Shown in pieces: positions 42,865 to 52,890 of a stretch of DNA of 64,000 nt. Origin of the DNA: Clarireedia homoeocarpa. Taxonomy: Eukaryota > Ascomycota > Leotiomycetes > Helotiales > Rutstroemiaceae. The translations under genes were made by a program, and so were the position numbers. The DNA lies in contig LNKV01000007.1 of NCBI GenBank assembly GCA_001465935.1, positions 558,001 to 622,000 on the forward strand, in the 5' to 3' direction. The notes under the pieces were generated by a model. It ran no database searches, was not told the DNA's origin, and saw only the letters and a program-made list of their open reading frames with translations. Each line of letters opens with the position of its first letter. Position 1 is the stretch's first letter.

Positions 42865-45800
42865 CTATCTTCCACCCTTCGGCATCTTCCTATCCTCCAG
42901 TGCTTCCAGATCCTTTTTCTTATGGAAATGCGGCGCAGCTTCATGCAACCACTCGCTCTTAATTGGCATACAACTCCTCATGTACTCCTTAGTCGTCTGC
43001 ACCAGCTCATAATACACCACCATTTTGATTGGTGGATTAGAATCCATCAATACCGACGAAGGATGAATATGCACTGTCGTATTATTCTTCACCGTTCGAT
43101 AACTATCGCCCCCTCTTTGTAGCCTCGCTGCATTAGGGAAGAAGCCGGCAGTGATAGCTTTCTGGATAGGTGGTAAATCGCTAGCTCCGCAGGTCGACAA
43201 GGTAACTTCGACACGCTCGCAGAGCTTAGCGAGTTGATCTCGTACATCACGAGCACGAGTAAGTGAACGTTGTTGCAGGAAGTTCTCTTTGGCCCATACG
43301 TAACTGAAGTCACTGTCGACCCACTGGTTCCAGATATTGAGTAGAGTAAGATGATCCCCACCATCTTTCACAGTGAAACGAGCCCGCGCACTGTCAGCGT
43401 GGATTTTCTTATCCTTAGGACGGAAAAAGAGAGCCGATGCTTCCGAAAGCATAGATACAATGGAAAGTACTTCCTCGACGCAGCCAAGTTTGTCGGCAGC
43501 GAGGATAGATTTCGCAAGCATAGGATCAGTTGGAAATTCGGCCATTTGACGGCCCAGCTTTGTCAGTTCTCCTTGATGATTGAGCGCCTGTAGAGCAAAG
43601 AGTTGGTTGAGGGCCCCAATAAGGGTTTCCGTAGGTGGTGGGTCCATGAACTCGAATTCGAGTAGATCATTAATACCCAGGGATTTGAGGAGAAGTACAA
43701 CACTGTTTAGATTTGTTCTTTGAATCTCGGGAGTGGTGCTCTCTTCCATCTCGTTCATGAAAGCCCACTTAGTATACAGCCTGAAGCATTTTCCTGGCCC
43801 AACACGACCTGCACGACCACTTCTCTGATTGGCTGACGCACGCGAACATGGCACTGCCACCAATTTCGACATACCGGTAGCTGGGTTGTAAATGTTCTCC
43901 TTTACAAACCCGGGGTCAATGACATAGACAATACCGTCAATCGTCAAACTCGTCTCGGCGATGTTAGTAGCCAGAACTACTTTACGTGCCCCGTCAGGCG
44001 TGGGTTCGAAAATTTTACTCTGCAATTCTGAGGGTAAATTCGCGTAGATTGGACATATCACCAATTCAGGTACTCGACTTCCCAATTTTCGCGAAATTTC
44101 CGAAATATTCTGCTCAGCTGCCTCAATTTCATCCTGACCGGTCAAGAACACTAAGATATCACCCTTGCCCTGCGTGGTATGGATTTGGAATACAGTTGTA
44201 ATAGCAGCTGCTAAGTAATTGGCCTCAGGCTGCGGAGTATAATGAATATCGACTGGATATCGTCGACCTGGAATGTTGAAAATGGGGGCGTCATCGAAGT
44301 ATTCAGCGAACTTAGACGCGTTCATGGTGGCTGAAGAAATTAGAAGCTTTAGATCAGGTCTTTCTCGTGCAAGATCCTTGACAAGCGCAAGTAAGATATC
44401 TGTGTGCACTGTTCTCTCGTGGGCTTCGTCAATCATCAAAGCAGAGTAGCCCCCAAGGTCAGGTTCTGTCATAAATTCCCTCAATAACATACCATCCGTC
44501 ATATATTTCAAGATGGTTTTGTCACTTGTTGAGTCTTCAAAACGAATGGAGTACCCAACCTCATTTCCGACTTTCACTCCCATCTCATCAGCTACACGGG
44601 CGGCAACACTCATCGCTGCTACACGACGAGGTTGTGTACACCCAACTTTCAATCCACCCTTCGTGTATCCGGCTTCGTGGAGATACTGTGGTAATTGTGT
44701 AGTTTTTCCACTGCCAGTTTCGCCGACGATGACCAGAATCTGATACTGTTCTAAGGCTTCCAAGAATTGATCCCTATACGCGTAGATAGGCAAACTTTTT
44801 CGAGTTTCCTCCATCGACAAAGCTCTCTTTTCAGCAGCTTTGATCTGCTCGGCCACGAATCGTTCCTCTTTCGTCATCCCTTTGCCCTCGCCTGGTAGCT
44901 TTGAGTCCATAACCCACTTAATGCCCTGCTCTTCATCCAAAACATAGTCATATTCTCCTTGGTCAACCCGCTCAGTGCTTGCAATTTGCGCCTTAGCCTT
45001 TGCTGCTTGCTCCCTTTCCCACTCCTCGTGTTCTGTAACAAATTTCTCTTGGCCGTATTCGTCCTTTTCGACATACCGCTTATACATAGCATCTTCTTTT
45101 TTCTTTCGATCAATCTTCCCCTTCTCTGTGATGTAGTCATCTGGCATAGCATATCCGTCCAGGTGGTCGTCAATTCGTAATCGTTCTTCGGCCAGCCGCA
45201 GAACCTCTCTATTTTTCGCAAATTCTGCCTTCTCTTTGTCCGACAACCTCACCCCGCTTCGAAGTTCCTCTGTCTCTTCCGCCACCTGTTTCCTCAAGAG
45301 AGCCAGTCGTTCCGCTTCACGCTTCTTGAGATATTCTTGTCGCGACCTTTCCCTGAGATCGGGCAGTGCCGCGCTTCGGGCAGCCGCATCCTCTGCTAAT
45401 AGCCTTCTTTGCGCCAGAATATTGCCATCTTTAGTTGATGACCTATCCTCCACAATTTTCTTGGTCTTGTCCGAATCTTTGGAGAGTAATCGCTTCGTAA
45501 AAGCATCTTTTTCGGCTTGATCCCGCCTTCTCTCCCTTTCCCCTTCTGATAAACCGTCATCACTTTCTGGAGCATGTTCAACCTTCACTCTTTTTGAGGC
45601 AGACTCATGAAATTCAGGCTCTTCTTCTGAGACATACTCTTCGTCACCCCATCGATCCTCGAAATCTTCGTCCTTCGCATTCCGCCGTCGACTAGGTTTC
45701 GAGCGGTGTTCTAAATCGCGCTCACGATGTGGTGACCGTTCTCGGCTTTTTTCGCGCGCATGTCTTTCTTTTCTTGAGGAAGAAGACTTGTCGCCATGTC

Positions 45801-45888
45801 TACGTTTTTCTTTCTTCTTCTCGACTACCTTGGCCGGGCCCAAGTCTTCATCCTCCATAGGCAGAAGCGCATACCTTTTGCCTGACAT
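42865..45888 (-). CDS. prp2: Spliceosomal DEAH-box ATPase Prp2/Cdc28 (DHX16)
   Basis: Pre-mRNA splicing helicase that remodels the activated spliceosome before the first catalytic step. It is a single exon of 1007 aa. The first 330 residues are charged and RS/RE/KE-rich, the low-complexity N-terminal extension typical of DHX16/Cdc28. Helicase motifs in order are GETGSGKTTQLPQY (I), TQPRRVAAMSVA (Ia), DEAHER (II), SAT (III), FLTGQDEIEAAE (IV), TNIAETSLTIDG (V) and QRSGRAGRVGPGKC (VI). Winged-helix, HA2/ratchet and OB regions follow (FMDPPPTETLIGAL; VHIHPSSVL). The C-terminal SEWLHEAAPHFHKKKDLE is the characteristic end. Prp2 over Prp16/22/43 is chosen from the N-terminal extension and the phrase EEQGIKWVMDSKLPG, which recalls Cdc28 orthologues. 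All motifs are intact. Confidence 0.95.
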   Translation of the reverse strand: MSGKRYALLPMEDEDLGPAKVVEKKKEKRRHGDKSSSSRKERHAREKSRERSPHRERDLEHRSKPSRRRNAKDEDFEDRWGDEEYVSEEEPEFHESASKRVKVEHAPESDDGLSEGERERRRDQAEKDAFTKRLLSKDSDKTKKIVEDRSSTKDGNILAQRRLLAEDAAARSAALPDLRERSRQEYLKKREAERLALLRKQVAEETEELRSGVRLSDKEKAEFAKNREVLRLAEERLRIDDHLDGYAMPDDYITEKGKIDRKKKEDAMYKRYVEKDEYGQEKFVTEHEEWEREQAAKAKAQIASTERVDQGEYDYVLDEEQGIKWVMDSKLPGEGKGMTKEERFVAEQIKAAEKRALSMEETRKSLPIYAYRDQFLEALEQYQILVIVGETGSGKTTQLPQYLHEAGYTKGGLKVGCTQPRRVAAMSVAARVADEMGVKVGNEVGYSIRFEDSTSDKTILKYMTDGMLLREFMTEPDLGGYSALMIDEAHERTVHTDILLALVKDLARERPDLKLLISSATMNASKFAEYFDDAPIFNIPGRRYPVDIHYTPQPEANYLAAAITTVFQIHTTQGKGDILVFLTGQDEIEAAEQNISEISRKLGSRVPELVICPIYANLPSELQSKIFEPTPDGARKVVLATNIAETSLTIDGIVYVIDPGFVKENIYNPATGMSKLVAVPCSRASANQRSGRAGRVGPGKCFRLYTKWAFMNEMEESTTPEIQRTNLNSVVLLLKSLGINDLLEFEFMDPPPTETLIGALNQLFALQALNHQGELTKLGRQMAEFPTDPMLAKSILAADKLGCVEEVLSIVSMLSEASALFFRPKDKKIHADSARARFTVKDGGDHLTLLNIWNQWVDSDFSYVWAKENFLQQRSLTRARDVRDQLAKLCERVEVTLSTCGASDLPPIQKAITAGFFPNAARLQRGGDSYRTVKNNTTVHIHPSSVLMDSNPPIKMVVYYELVQTTKEYMRSCMPIKSEWLHEAAPHFHKKKDLEALEDRKMPKGGR

Positions 45889-46376
45889 TTTATCGAAGTT
45901 CGACGCAGTGCGAAAGCATGAAGAATTGAAAGATCGAACGGACTGGCAGAACTTCTAAGAGTATCAGAAGGCAATCGAGGAATCGCGGCGACGTCGACAA
46001 GCTCTAGCGCTGATGCGAATCTGCTCCTGCGTACTCGATGGTCTAGGCAAATGGCCAAAAAGTTGAAGCTTCACCAATGTTTAGCCGGGCAATCTCGGCC
46101 GCCGTAATAAATTCTAAAATTAATCCTTGAACATCTCTTATCGATTTTATCAATGAGACCAGCGTGGTATCTTTTTTGAAATATGAACTTCCAACATAAG
46201 AGGGAAAGAGAGTAGTTTTCGTACAGCTTGCCAACACATTCATTTGTCTACCAAGCTCATTCTTTTTCATTCTTTTGATTCTCCTTTACTTATAGAAGTT
46301 TTGTTCTCAATTCGTAAAACTATTCCGTGTAAGAAAAAGATTCCAAGCTCCGGGTGAGCGCATATCTGGCGCAAAG
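45889..46376. promoter_or_regulatory. Divergent promoter region between prp2 and the DnaJ gene
   Basis: About 488 bp separate the two start codons. No specific regulatory element is obvious. Confidence 0.5.
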
Positions 46377-47737
46377 ATGCGGTTACCCAGTGCGTTAATA
46401 CTGCTTTGTATGCTACAATTAGCAGCGTGCGCGGAGGATTTCTATAAGGTGAGCTTTTCAAATTCTCCTGATATTATCACTTTTGTCTCCGAATACTAAG
46501 TCCATCCCAGCTTCTTGGACTTGACAAACAAGCATCAGACAGAGATATCAAGCGCGCATATCGAACACTAAGCAAGAAATACCATCCTGATAAGAATCCG
46601 TAGGTTTCTCTGCTCTGGCACGGAAAATTTAAACTAACAGGTATCTACAGAGGTGACGAGACAGCCAAGCAGAAGTTCGTCGAAATAGCGGAAGCATACG
46701 AAGCTCTCTCCGTTGCCGAAACTCGCAAGATCTACGATCAGTATGGACACGAAGGACTAAAGCAGCGCCAAAACGGTGGGGGAGGCGGGCACCACGATCC
46801 ATTTGACTTATTCTCACGGTTCTTCGGCGGAGGAGGACACTTTGGACACCAACATGGCCAGCGACGAGGACCTGACATGGAAGTCCGAGTGGGAATACCT
46901 CTGCGCGACTTCTACAACGGCCATACCACCGAGTTTCAACTAGAAAAACAAATGATCTGTGAAGAGTGCGAAGGTACAGGATCCGCAGATGGTCAAGTCG
47001 ATACCTGCAAGGCCTGTAACGGCCACGGTGTACAAATCAAGAAGCACCAACTCGCCCCCGGAATCTTCCAACAAGTACAAGTGAAATGCGAGCACTGCGA
47101 TGGCCAAGGTAAAACCATCAAGCACAAATGTTCCGTCTGTTCTGGCAGCCGAGTCGTGCGCAAAGTCCAAACCCACCAACTCGTGATCGAGCGCGGCGCA
47201 CCCAAAGGCAAACTTATCAACTACGAGAACGAAGCAGATGAGAGTCCAGACTGGGTTGCTGGGGACTTGCACGTTACTCTTGTGGAAAAGGAGCCGAACC
47301 TCGACGACGACAACGAGCTCCGGGTGGACGGCACATTTTTCCGTCGAAAGGGCGATAATCTCTACTGGCGAGAAGTGCTCTCATTGAGGGAAGCATGGAT
47401 GGGTGACTGGAAACGGAATCTAACGCATCTGGATGGTCATATTGTGCAATTGTCGCGGCCGCGGGGTACAGCTGTGCAACCGGGACACGTGGAACATGTG
47501 AAAGGGGAGGGAATGCCAAAGTGGCATGAGGATGGAGATAGTGTTTATCATAATACGCAATTCGGAGATTTGATAGTGGAATACACGGTTGTGTTACCGG
47601 ATCAGATGGAAAAGTCGATGGAAAAGGACTTCTGGGCCCTGTGGGAGAAGTGGAGGAAGAAGAATGGTGTGGACTTACATAAGGACAGTGGGAGACCGGA
47701 GAAACCGGCGGCGCCTTCGGGGAAAGATGAGTTGTGA
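46377..47737 (+). CDS. scj1: ER-luminal DnaJ/Hsp40 chaperone with C-terminal KDEL
   Basis: Class I J-domain co-chaperone that stimulates the ER Hsp70 (BiP/Kar2) in folding and ER-associated degradation. Exons are 46377-46448, 46511-46599 and 46651-47737, giving 415 aa. Exon 1 encodes a signal peptide (MRLPSALILLCMLQLAACA); the mature protein starts near EDFYK. The J domain contains KKYHPDKNP with the HPD triad just before intron 2, followed by QKFVEIAEAYEAL and YDQYGHEGL. A G-rich stretch with DPFDLFSRFFGG follows, then four CxxC zinc-binding modules: CEECEGTG, CKACNGHG, CEHCDGQG and CSVCSG. The substrate-binding domain ends ...SGKDEL. The ER retrieval signal is explicit and matches Scj1/ERdj3-type function. 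KDEL is notable because many fungi use HDEL. Confidence 0.94.
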
Positions 47738-48211
47738 TGAGAGAGTTTTGGGTGAGGCGAGGGGGAGATATGGGGAACTGTAAGAATATTCCTTTATCGA
47801 CACCTTGAGCGAGACATCTAGAAAGCAATTTTTCTTTTTGTATGAGAATATGAATAAGCTGATTCTGAAACGTGTTGGATTTGATCATGCTAAAACGTAG
47901 AGATATTGCTTACAGCGCGTACGTAGGGTATCCTTTTCAAAACCAAGCAATAGAGAAAATGAAGCCTATTTGGTATATACCCACCAACTCCCAATAAAAA
48001 TCACAAATCCATTCGCTATTCATCATACCATTTCATCCGCCATCATTTCATGGATCACGAGATCTTCCATTCGAGGTAGGGATAAAGGAATCGAGTTCCC
48101 AAGCCACATGTTTAGTGCTGAATCCAAAGATGAAGAGATGCATATCCTACCCAACAACGACGCAGAACGGGGCCACAACCAAACCAAACCAGCACCAGCA
48201 AGTCAATACTT
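47738..48211. other. Convergent intergenic
   Basis: 3' flanks of the DnaJ and MARVEL-type genes; nothing else recognised. Confidence 0.5.
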
Positions 48212-48924
48212 CTAAAGGCGAGATCGATACCACGTTCTCCGCGAAACTCTCTGTTCAGTAATTCTGGCACGGCGATACACAGCCCACAATCCCTGGGAAC
48301 CCTTGTGATCAGTTGTAGTTTTCTCGTCTATACAGACTCCAGAGCAAAGGGGATAGAGGGGAGGGGAGAGGGAAAAGGAGGGTAGAGCAGGGAAAGAAGA
48401 CTTATAAGTAAAGCAGAAGCAAAGAAGAAAACCGCCGCCAGGAAGCAAAACGCTATATCGGCTTTGAATTTCGAACACTGCGATTCACCCGCGAGTCCAT
48501 GCCAATTCCATACGCTACCGCAGCGCATGGGTGCAATGAACTATAGAGATAAGAATGTTAGTTAAAAGTATGATGACATCTATTTTTCTTCCTTCTAATT
48601 CGAAATCGGCCTCTTTTCCATTTATTCATTCATATATATACTTCATGAACAGGATGGAAATAGGAGGGGAACAACCTACTTGGCCAACAAACCAAACGCA
48701 ATGATATAAAGCACAAACAGCAACATATCCACCGGCCAATGAATGAAACTACCAACAAACGGCAACATGAAGAGGAGCGGGAAGAAGATACCGATGGCGG
48801 CGACGACCTCAGTGTAGATGAAGCGGCCCTTGGACCGGGAGGAGGCGTCTTTGTTCGCGTGCAGGAATTAGCATGTGAGACCAGCGACGACGGCGCTGAG
48901 GGCGGTGATGTCGCTGAGAATCAT
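48212..48924 (-). pseudogene. MARVEL-type four-span membrane protein with two apparent lesions
   Basis: Exon-like segments on one strand give a small membrane protein. Segment 1 (48924-48680) reads MILSDITALSAVVAGLTC, then an in-frame TAA, then FLHANKDASSRSKGRFIYTE and three hydrophobic stretches (VVAAIGIFFPLLFML; DMLLFVLYIIAFGLLA). Segment 2 (48540 on) reads FIAPMRCGSVWNWHGLAG, SQCSKFKADIAFCFLAAVFF. Segment 3 (to 48212) reads EKTTTDHKGSQGLWAVYRRA after a GTCTTC...TATAG intron. The topology and the CGSVWNWHG/QCxxxKAxIAF blocks resemble fungal MARVEL-domain proteins. Two things do not fit: the TAA early in segment 1, and the donor at 48679 joins to the acceptor at 48541 in the wrong phase by one base. 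So the gene is a recent pseudogene, uses unusual splicing, or the sequence has errors. Confidence 0.55.
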
Positions 48925-49201
48925 GGTGGTTCCTGGACTGTATGTGTATCAAGGAGGACTAGACGGCGGCGTGTGAAGGAAGAGAGGAAAGGTAAAGCTA
49001 CAGCTACAGCTACTCGCATATGGAACTGAGACAACACGGCATTTCTGGATACACTTGTTCTCTGAAACTCCGGAGAATTATATCCTGGTTGGCCATTTGG
49101 GGAAGATGATCTTCTGGGGCATGGGCGAGCTGAGCTGTAAATTCCCGAATTCGGTGAAGAATAGCCAGACTAAGTAACTTAACCTATAGTTAATCTCTGA
49201 A

Positions 49202-49537
49202 ATGTGCGGAGCCAACGAGAGTAGTCCTGAAGATCATGATTGTACTGTACAAGAACTTGCCAGGCACTTCTTCGAAATGAGCAAGACCCAGTGCATAAGA
49301 TACCTCGTGAATAATAATTCCTGCAAGGAATTAGGGAATCTCAAAAATCTTGCTGAATGCCTCAAACGCGATATTATACCTATTGTTTTGTCGAAGATGG
49401 TAGACCTGGCGCCACTAGTAACGGAGCCTATGTGCAAGAAAGAGTATGACTACCTTTCCAACGATGAGCTGTGGAACGAGATTGAGCTGCATATCAGATT
49501 AGACAAATATTCTACGAGAACTAGAACGCTAGACTAA
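49202..49537 (+). CDS. Hypothetical 111-codon ORF ending inside an inverted repeat
   Basis: I do not recognise this protein. It has balanced composition and helix-like stretches (TVQELARHFFEMSKTQCIRY; LAECLKRDIIPIVLSKM), more protein-like than most ORFs of this size here. Its last 14 codons and its stop fall in the left arm of a perfect 41-bp inverted repeat. That suggests the 3' end was created or truncated by the rearrangement that produced the repeat. No signal peptide or membrane span is visible. It may be a chance ORF or the remnant of a longer gene. Confidence 0.3.
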   Translation: MCGANESSPEDHDCTVQELARHFFEMSKTQCIRYLVNNNSCKELGNLKNLAECLKRDIIPIVLSKMVDLAPLVTEPMCKKEYDYLSNDELWNEIELHIRLDKYSTRTRTLD

Positions 49538-49611
49538 AGCGAGACATCTGTGAGTGTTTTTTGCTCTCTTTAGCGTTCTAGTTCTCGTAGAATATTTGTC
49601 TAATCTGATAT
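49491..49611. repeat. Perfect 41-bp inverted repeat with 39-nt loop
   Basis: Bases 49491-49531 are the exact reverse complement of 49571-49611. Outside the perfect arms homology continues weakly (GAGCTGC versus GAACTGT) with differences that are G/A and C/T transitions. Confidence 0.92.
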
Positions 49612-49661
49612 ACAGTTCAAAGAGGAAGCGAAGCGTGAGCGGAGAACTAGTAGGAAGATGA

Positions 49662-49883
49662 TGTTACGTCTCGCCCAACTAGTATCACGCGGAAGCGATA
49701 CTGGGACGCGGTCACCGGTGTTGTGTATCAAGGACTTGCAAGCAGGGGATTGACTGGTTGATTTGAGGCGATAATGACTATGTAATGATGTACTATTTAA
49801 GTTGAGCACGAAGCTGTATATAAAAAGGAAGTACATTCTGCTTATATAGGTCACATGCTGCCATTGTAACATCTTTTGTAACA
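49662..49883. mobile_element. Possible solo LTR
   Basis: The segment begins TGTTACGTCTCGCCC and ends TTTTGTAACA, so its termini are inverted (TGTTAC/GTAACA) with the TG...CA ends of retroviral-type LTRs. It is about 222 bp long, with a TATATAAAAAGG box inside, as expected for an LTR promoter. An alternative end is the GTAACA at 49866-49871. No matching 5-bp target duplication is visible and there is no internal gag/pol sequence, so this is a tentative call. Confidence 0.4.
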
Positions 49884-50117
49884 ATCAGATTTCAGCATGG
49901 CCGTGTCAAATATGCAATATGAAGGTAGAAGATTTGTATTTCTAAAGTAATTTGACAAAAAATACAAAGGCACAGACCTTAATCTTACTTGATTATACAT
50001 TCCCGGCTCTGCTTACTCACTGCCGTGCATCAAGTTTGAATCCAGGGTCATGCCGAGCTTCTTCAAATAAGATGAATTCCCCGATAAGGTCTGTCGTCGA
50101 ATAAAAGTGCCTTAAAA

Positions 50118-51286
50118 ATGGAGAGTGCAGGAGAATTCAAGACCACGCTCCCCTTAGCGAATGACTCGAATAGCCCTATGGAGACTGAGACTCTTCTCGT
50201 TCCAGCTGCACCAGCACAGTTCCCGGGATCTTTCGCCCCTGATCTAAGGGATGCCCATCAAGCAGTAGCAAGAGTAGCCGGATGGAAGCGCATTCGCGTC
50301 TATTTCACCGATGGATGGGATGATGTTCAATTGTGGAAAAGTGCTGTAAGCCTCCTTCTTGTGCCGCGTCGTGCCATCATACTCATATCTCGTCCCGTGA
50401 TGCAGTTCATAGAATTCGTTGGGTCGACCTGCTTGTGTTATCTTTCAGCCATGATCACAATTACGATTATCAACTCAAACACTACACAGGTCGCTGCGTA
50501 TGTGGGGATCACTAACATCTTTCTTTTGTGGCTCTTCATAAGTGCACTGGCACCTGCATCTGGTGGTCATATCAATCCAATCATTACCTTTGCAACTCTG
50601 CTCGCCGGACTCACTGGATTCCCGAGGGCGGTTTTGTACTTGATTGGACAAATAGCAGGAGCTGCCCTAGCTGGTGGTCTGATCAGAGGAAGCTTGGGAG
50701 CGGAGAGGATCGCAGCGTCAGTACTACCCGTCTTTCTTCTGTCCAAGGGTCATCTTACCACTGAGTAGCCCAAAACTAAAACTATAATAGTTTCCATGGT
50801 GGAGGATGTTATCTTGACACAAGTTTGATGACCGAAGGACAAGCATATCTGGTCGAATCCGTTTTATCATTTACTCTTTTGTAAGTGACAAAATTACACG
50901 GGTTCATTGCAGGCCTGCTAACTTTGCAAGATTCCTTTCCTTTGGTGTAGGTCTTGATCCTCGACAAGCTCAACTTTTTGGACCAAAACTTGGTCCATTC
51001 ATGGTTGGTTGCTCACTTGGCCTTACCTCGTTTGCCAGCATAGGACTTGCACCCGGATATCCAGGAGGTCAGATGAATCCAGGTAGATGTTTTGCTTTCG
51101 CGGTTGCAAGAGGCGTATTCAAGCGTAAGTTCTCCAAACGCGCTTGCATGAGAAGAATTACTGATTGGAAGACTAGATCAATGGATTTGGTGGTTCGGTC
51201 CAGTGACAGGAGTTGCAGTACAAGCTTGCGTATATAGATTTGCGCCACCGTACCGTAAAGAGAAGGCCGTGGCAAGAGATGCATGA
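50118..51286 (+). CDS. XIP-type aquaporin/aquaglyceroporin
   Basis: Membrane channel of the MIP family, 310 aa. Exons are 50118-50345, 50406-50716, 50791-50880, 50931-51124 and 51177-51286. The first intron is 60 nt, in frame and stop-free, so an unspliced ORF hides it. Removing it joins DVQLWKSA to FIEFVGSTCLCYLS, the normal start of helix 1. The half-helix boxes are ASGGHINPIITF and GGQMNPGRCFAFA, thus NPI and NPG instead of NPA. The Cys after the Arg of the second box (NPxRC) is the hallmark of X-intrinsic proteins (XIPs), known from fungi and plants and often transporting glycerol, urea or other small solutes rather than water. The C-terminus is short and basic. Six hydrophobic spans can be counted. 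The transported solute is unknown. Confidence 0.85.
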
Positions 51287-51857
51287 TAAGGACTTAGGGA
51301 GTGAGTGTTGTGTGGAGGCATAGGACAAGTTGGACTTCGCGACTACCCTGCTCAAGGAACTGCTGTGATGTTTTCATCCTCTTCGAAGTTTATTCGGCTT
51401 AAAATGAGGTATACGGCTCTCTCCTACTGATGATAAAGGCAGTGAAGGATATTGAATGTGGTGACTGGAAAGGGGACCAAATCGCTCGTAGCCGCATTCA
51501 AGCAATGTGTATTTTGCAGTACATCTAGCTATTATATCCAAGAAAAAGCTGGATATTAGATGGCACTTATTCCTGAATTTCGTAGGTATAGGAATCTTTC
51601 AAGTCAAGACATGAAAAGTGTATGTAATAATTTATCTCACCACTGGCTGATGATTCATGGACACGATGGATAACATAAGAAGAGAGGGGTTGTGGAGTAC
51701 TCAAAACTACGCAGCCGTGTTCAAGACATCACCATATTTCCTCAACCAATCACAGCTCACCCATTGATTTTGGTAACCACAATCCACGTTAAGATAAACG
51801 TCCAGAATATCTTTGACCCCATCGCCCTCCCAGCCATTGCGCCTCCACATCGCGATA
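51287..51857. other. Intergenic
   Basis: 3' flank of the aquaporin gene and promoter of the complex I subunit gene; nothing specific seen. Confidence 0.5.
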
Positions 51858-52890
51858 ATGGCCTCCAAAATCACCCCTCTCGTCGTCCGATCCGCATTTC
51901 GAGCTGCGCGAACAGCTTCGAGATCACAGTCTCGATCTTTCGTCACCAGCAGCCGACTTTCCAGCGATGCTCTCCACGTTGTACGTCTTCTGCTCAGTGA
52001 TAAATTCCAAGCTTAAGCTCCGGCTTCTTTTTCCAATACAACTTCCTAACAGACATATCTTCTTCTTCTAGCATCGTGATACACCGGAAAACAATGCGTC
52101 GATCCCCTTCAAATTCACGCCGCAAAACGAGAAGCTCATCGAGGAAATCTTAAAACGCTATCCACCACAATACAAGAAAGCGGCCGTTATGCCGATCCTC
52201 GATCTCGGTCAACGTCAACATGGGTTCACGAGCTTGAGTGTGATGAATGAGGTAGCTAGGATATTGGAGATGCCCCCAATGAGAGTCTACGAGGTCGCTA
52301 CGTTCTATACCATGTACAACAGGACTCCGGTTGGGAAGTTCCATTTGCAGGTTTGCACTACGGTAAGGATTTCTTGTTTTATGCTGGATGGGAAGCCTCG
52401 GATGTGGTGCTGATGTTTATCTGTATAGACTCCATGTCAATTGGGCGGATGCGGAAGCGATGCGATAGTGAAGGCGATCGAGGGACATCTTGGTATCAAG
52501 CCCGGACATACTACGAAAGATGGACTTTTCACCTTCGTTGAAGTCGAATGTTTGGGTGCTTGTGTAAACGCACCGATGGTCCAGATCAATGATGATTTCT
52601 ACGAAGATCTCACACCCGAGAGTACCGTCACTCTGCTCAAGGCTCTACAGGCGAACGCTGATAGTCTGCCGGACGCGGAGGGTGGAAAGGGCGCTCTTAC
52701 CGGCGAGGATAAGAATGTCAAGTCGGGCGAAGATGTAGGAAAGGATTCAGGGAAGGTCTACAATAAGGGTGGAGTGAAGATACCTGCACCAGGACCGATG
52801 AGCGGAAGGAAGACATGTGAGAATATTCAGGGGTTGACGAACTTGACGAGTGAGCCATGGGGACCGGAGGTTTTCAGAAAAGATCTGTAG
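51858..52890 (+). CDS. nuo-24: NADH:ubiquinone oxidoreductase 24-kDa subunit (NDUFV2/NuoE type)
   Basis: Peripheral-arm subunit of mitochondrial complex I carrying the [2Fe-2S] cluster N1a. Exons are 51858-51980, 52072-52362 and 52429-52890, giving 291 aa. Exon 1 encodes the Ser/Arg-rich presequence (MASKITPLVVRSAFRAARTA). The thioredoxin-like domain contains YPPQYKKAAVMPILDLGQRQ, RVYEVATFYTMYNRTPVGK and the four cluster cysteines: CTTTPC (C-x4-C, built across intron 2) and CLGAC (C-x3-C). VNAPMVQINDDFYEDLT follows, as in all members. The tail after residue ~220 is long, with a Gly/Lys-rich linker and PGPMSGRKTCENIQGLTNL, the usual fungal C-terminal extension. All ligands are present; a housekeeping gene. 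Confidence 0.96.

Larger units (their letters stand above)
48925..50117. other. Intergenic with inverted repeat and LTR-like sequence
   Basis: No firm gene. It contains a doubtful ORF (49202-49537), a 41-bp inverted repeat (49491-49611) and an LTR-like element (49662-49883), listed separately. Confidence 0.5.
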
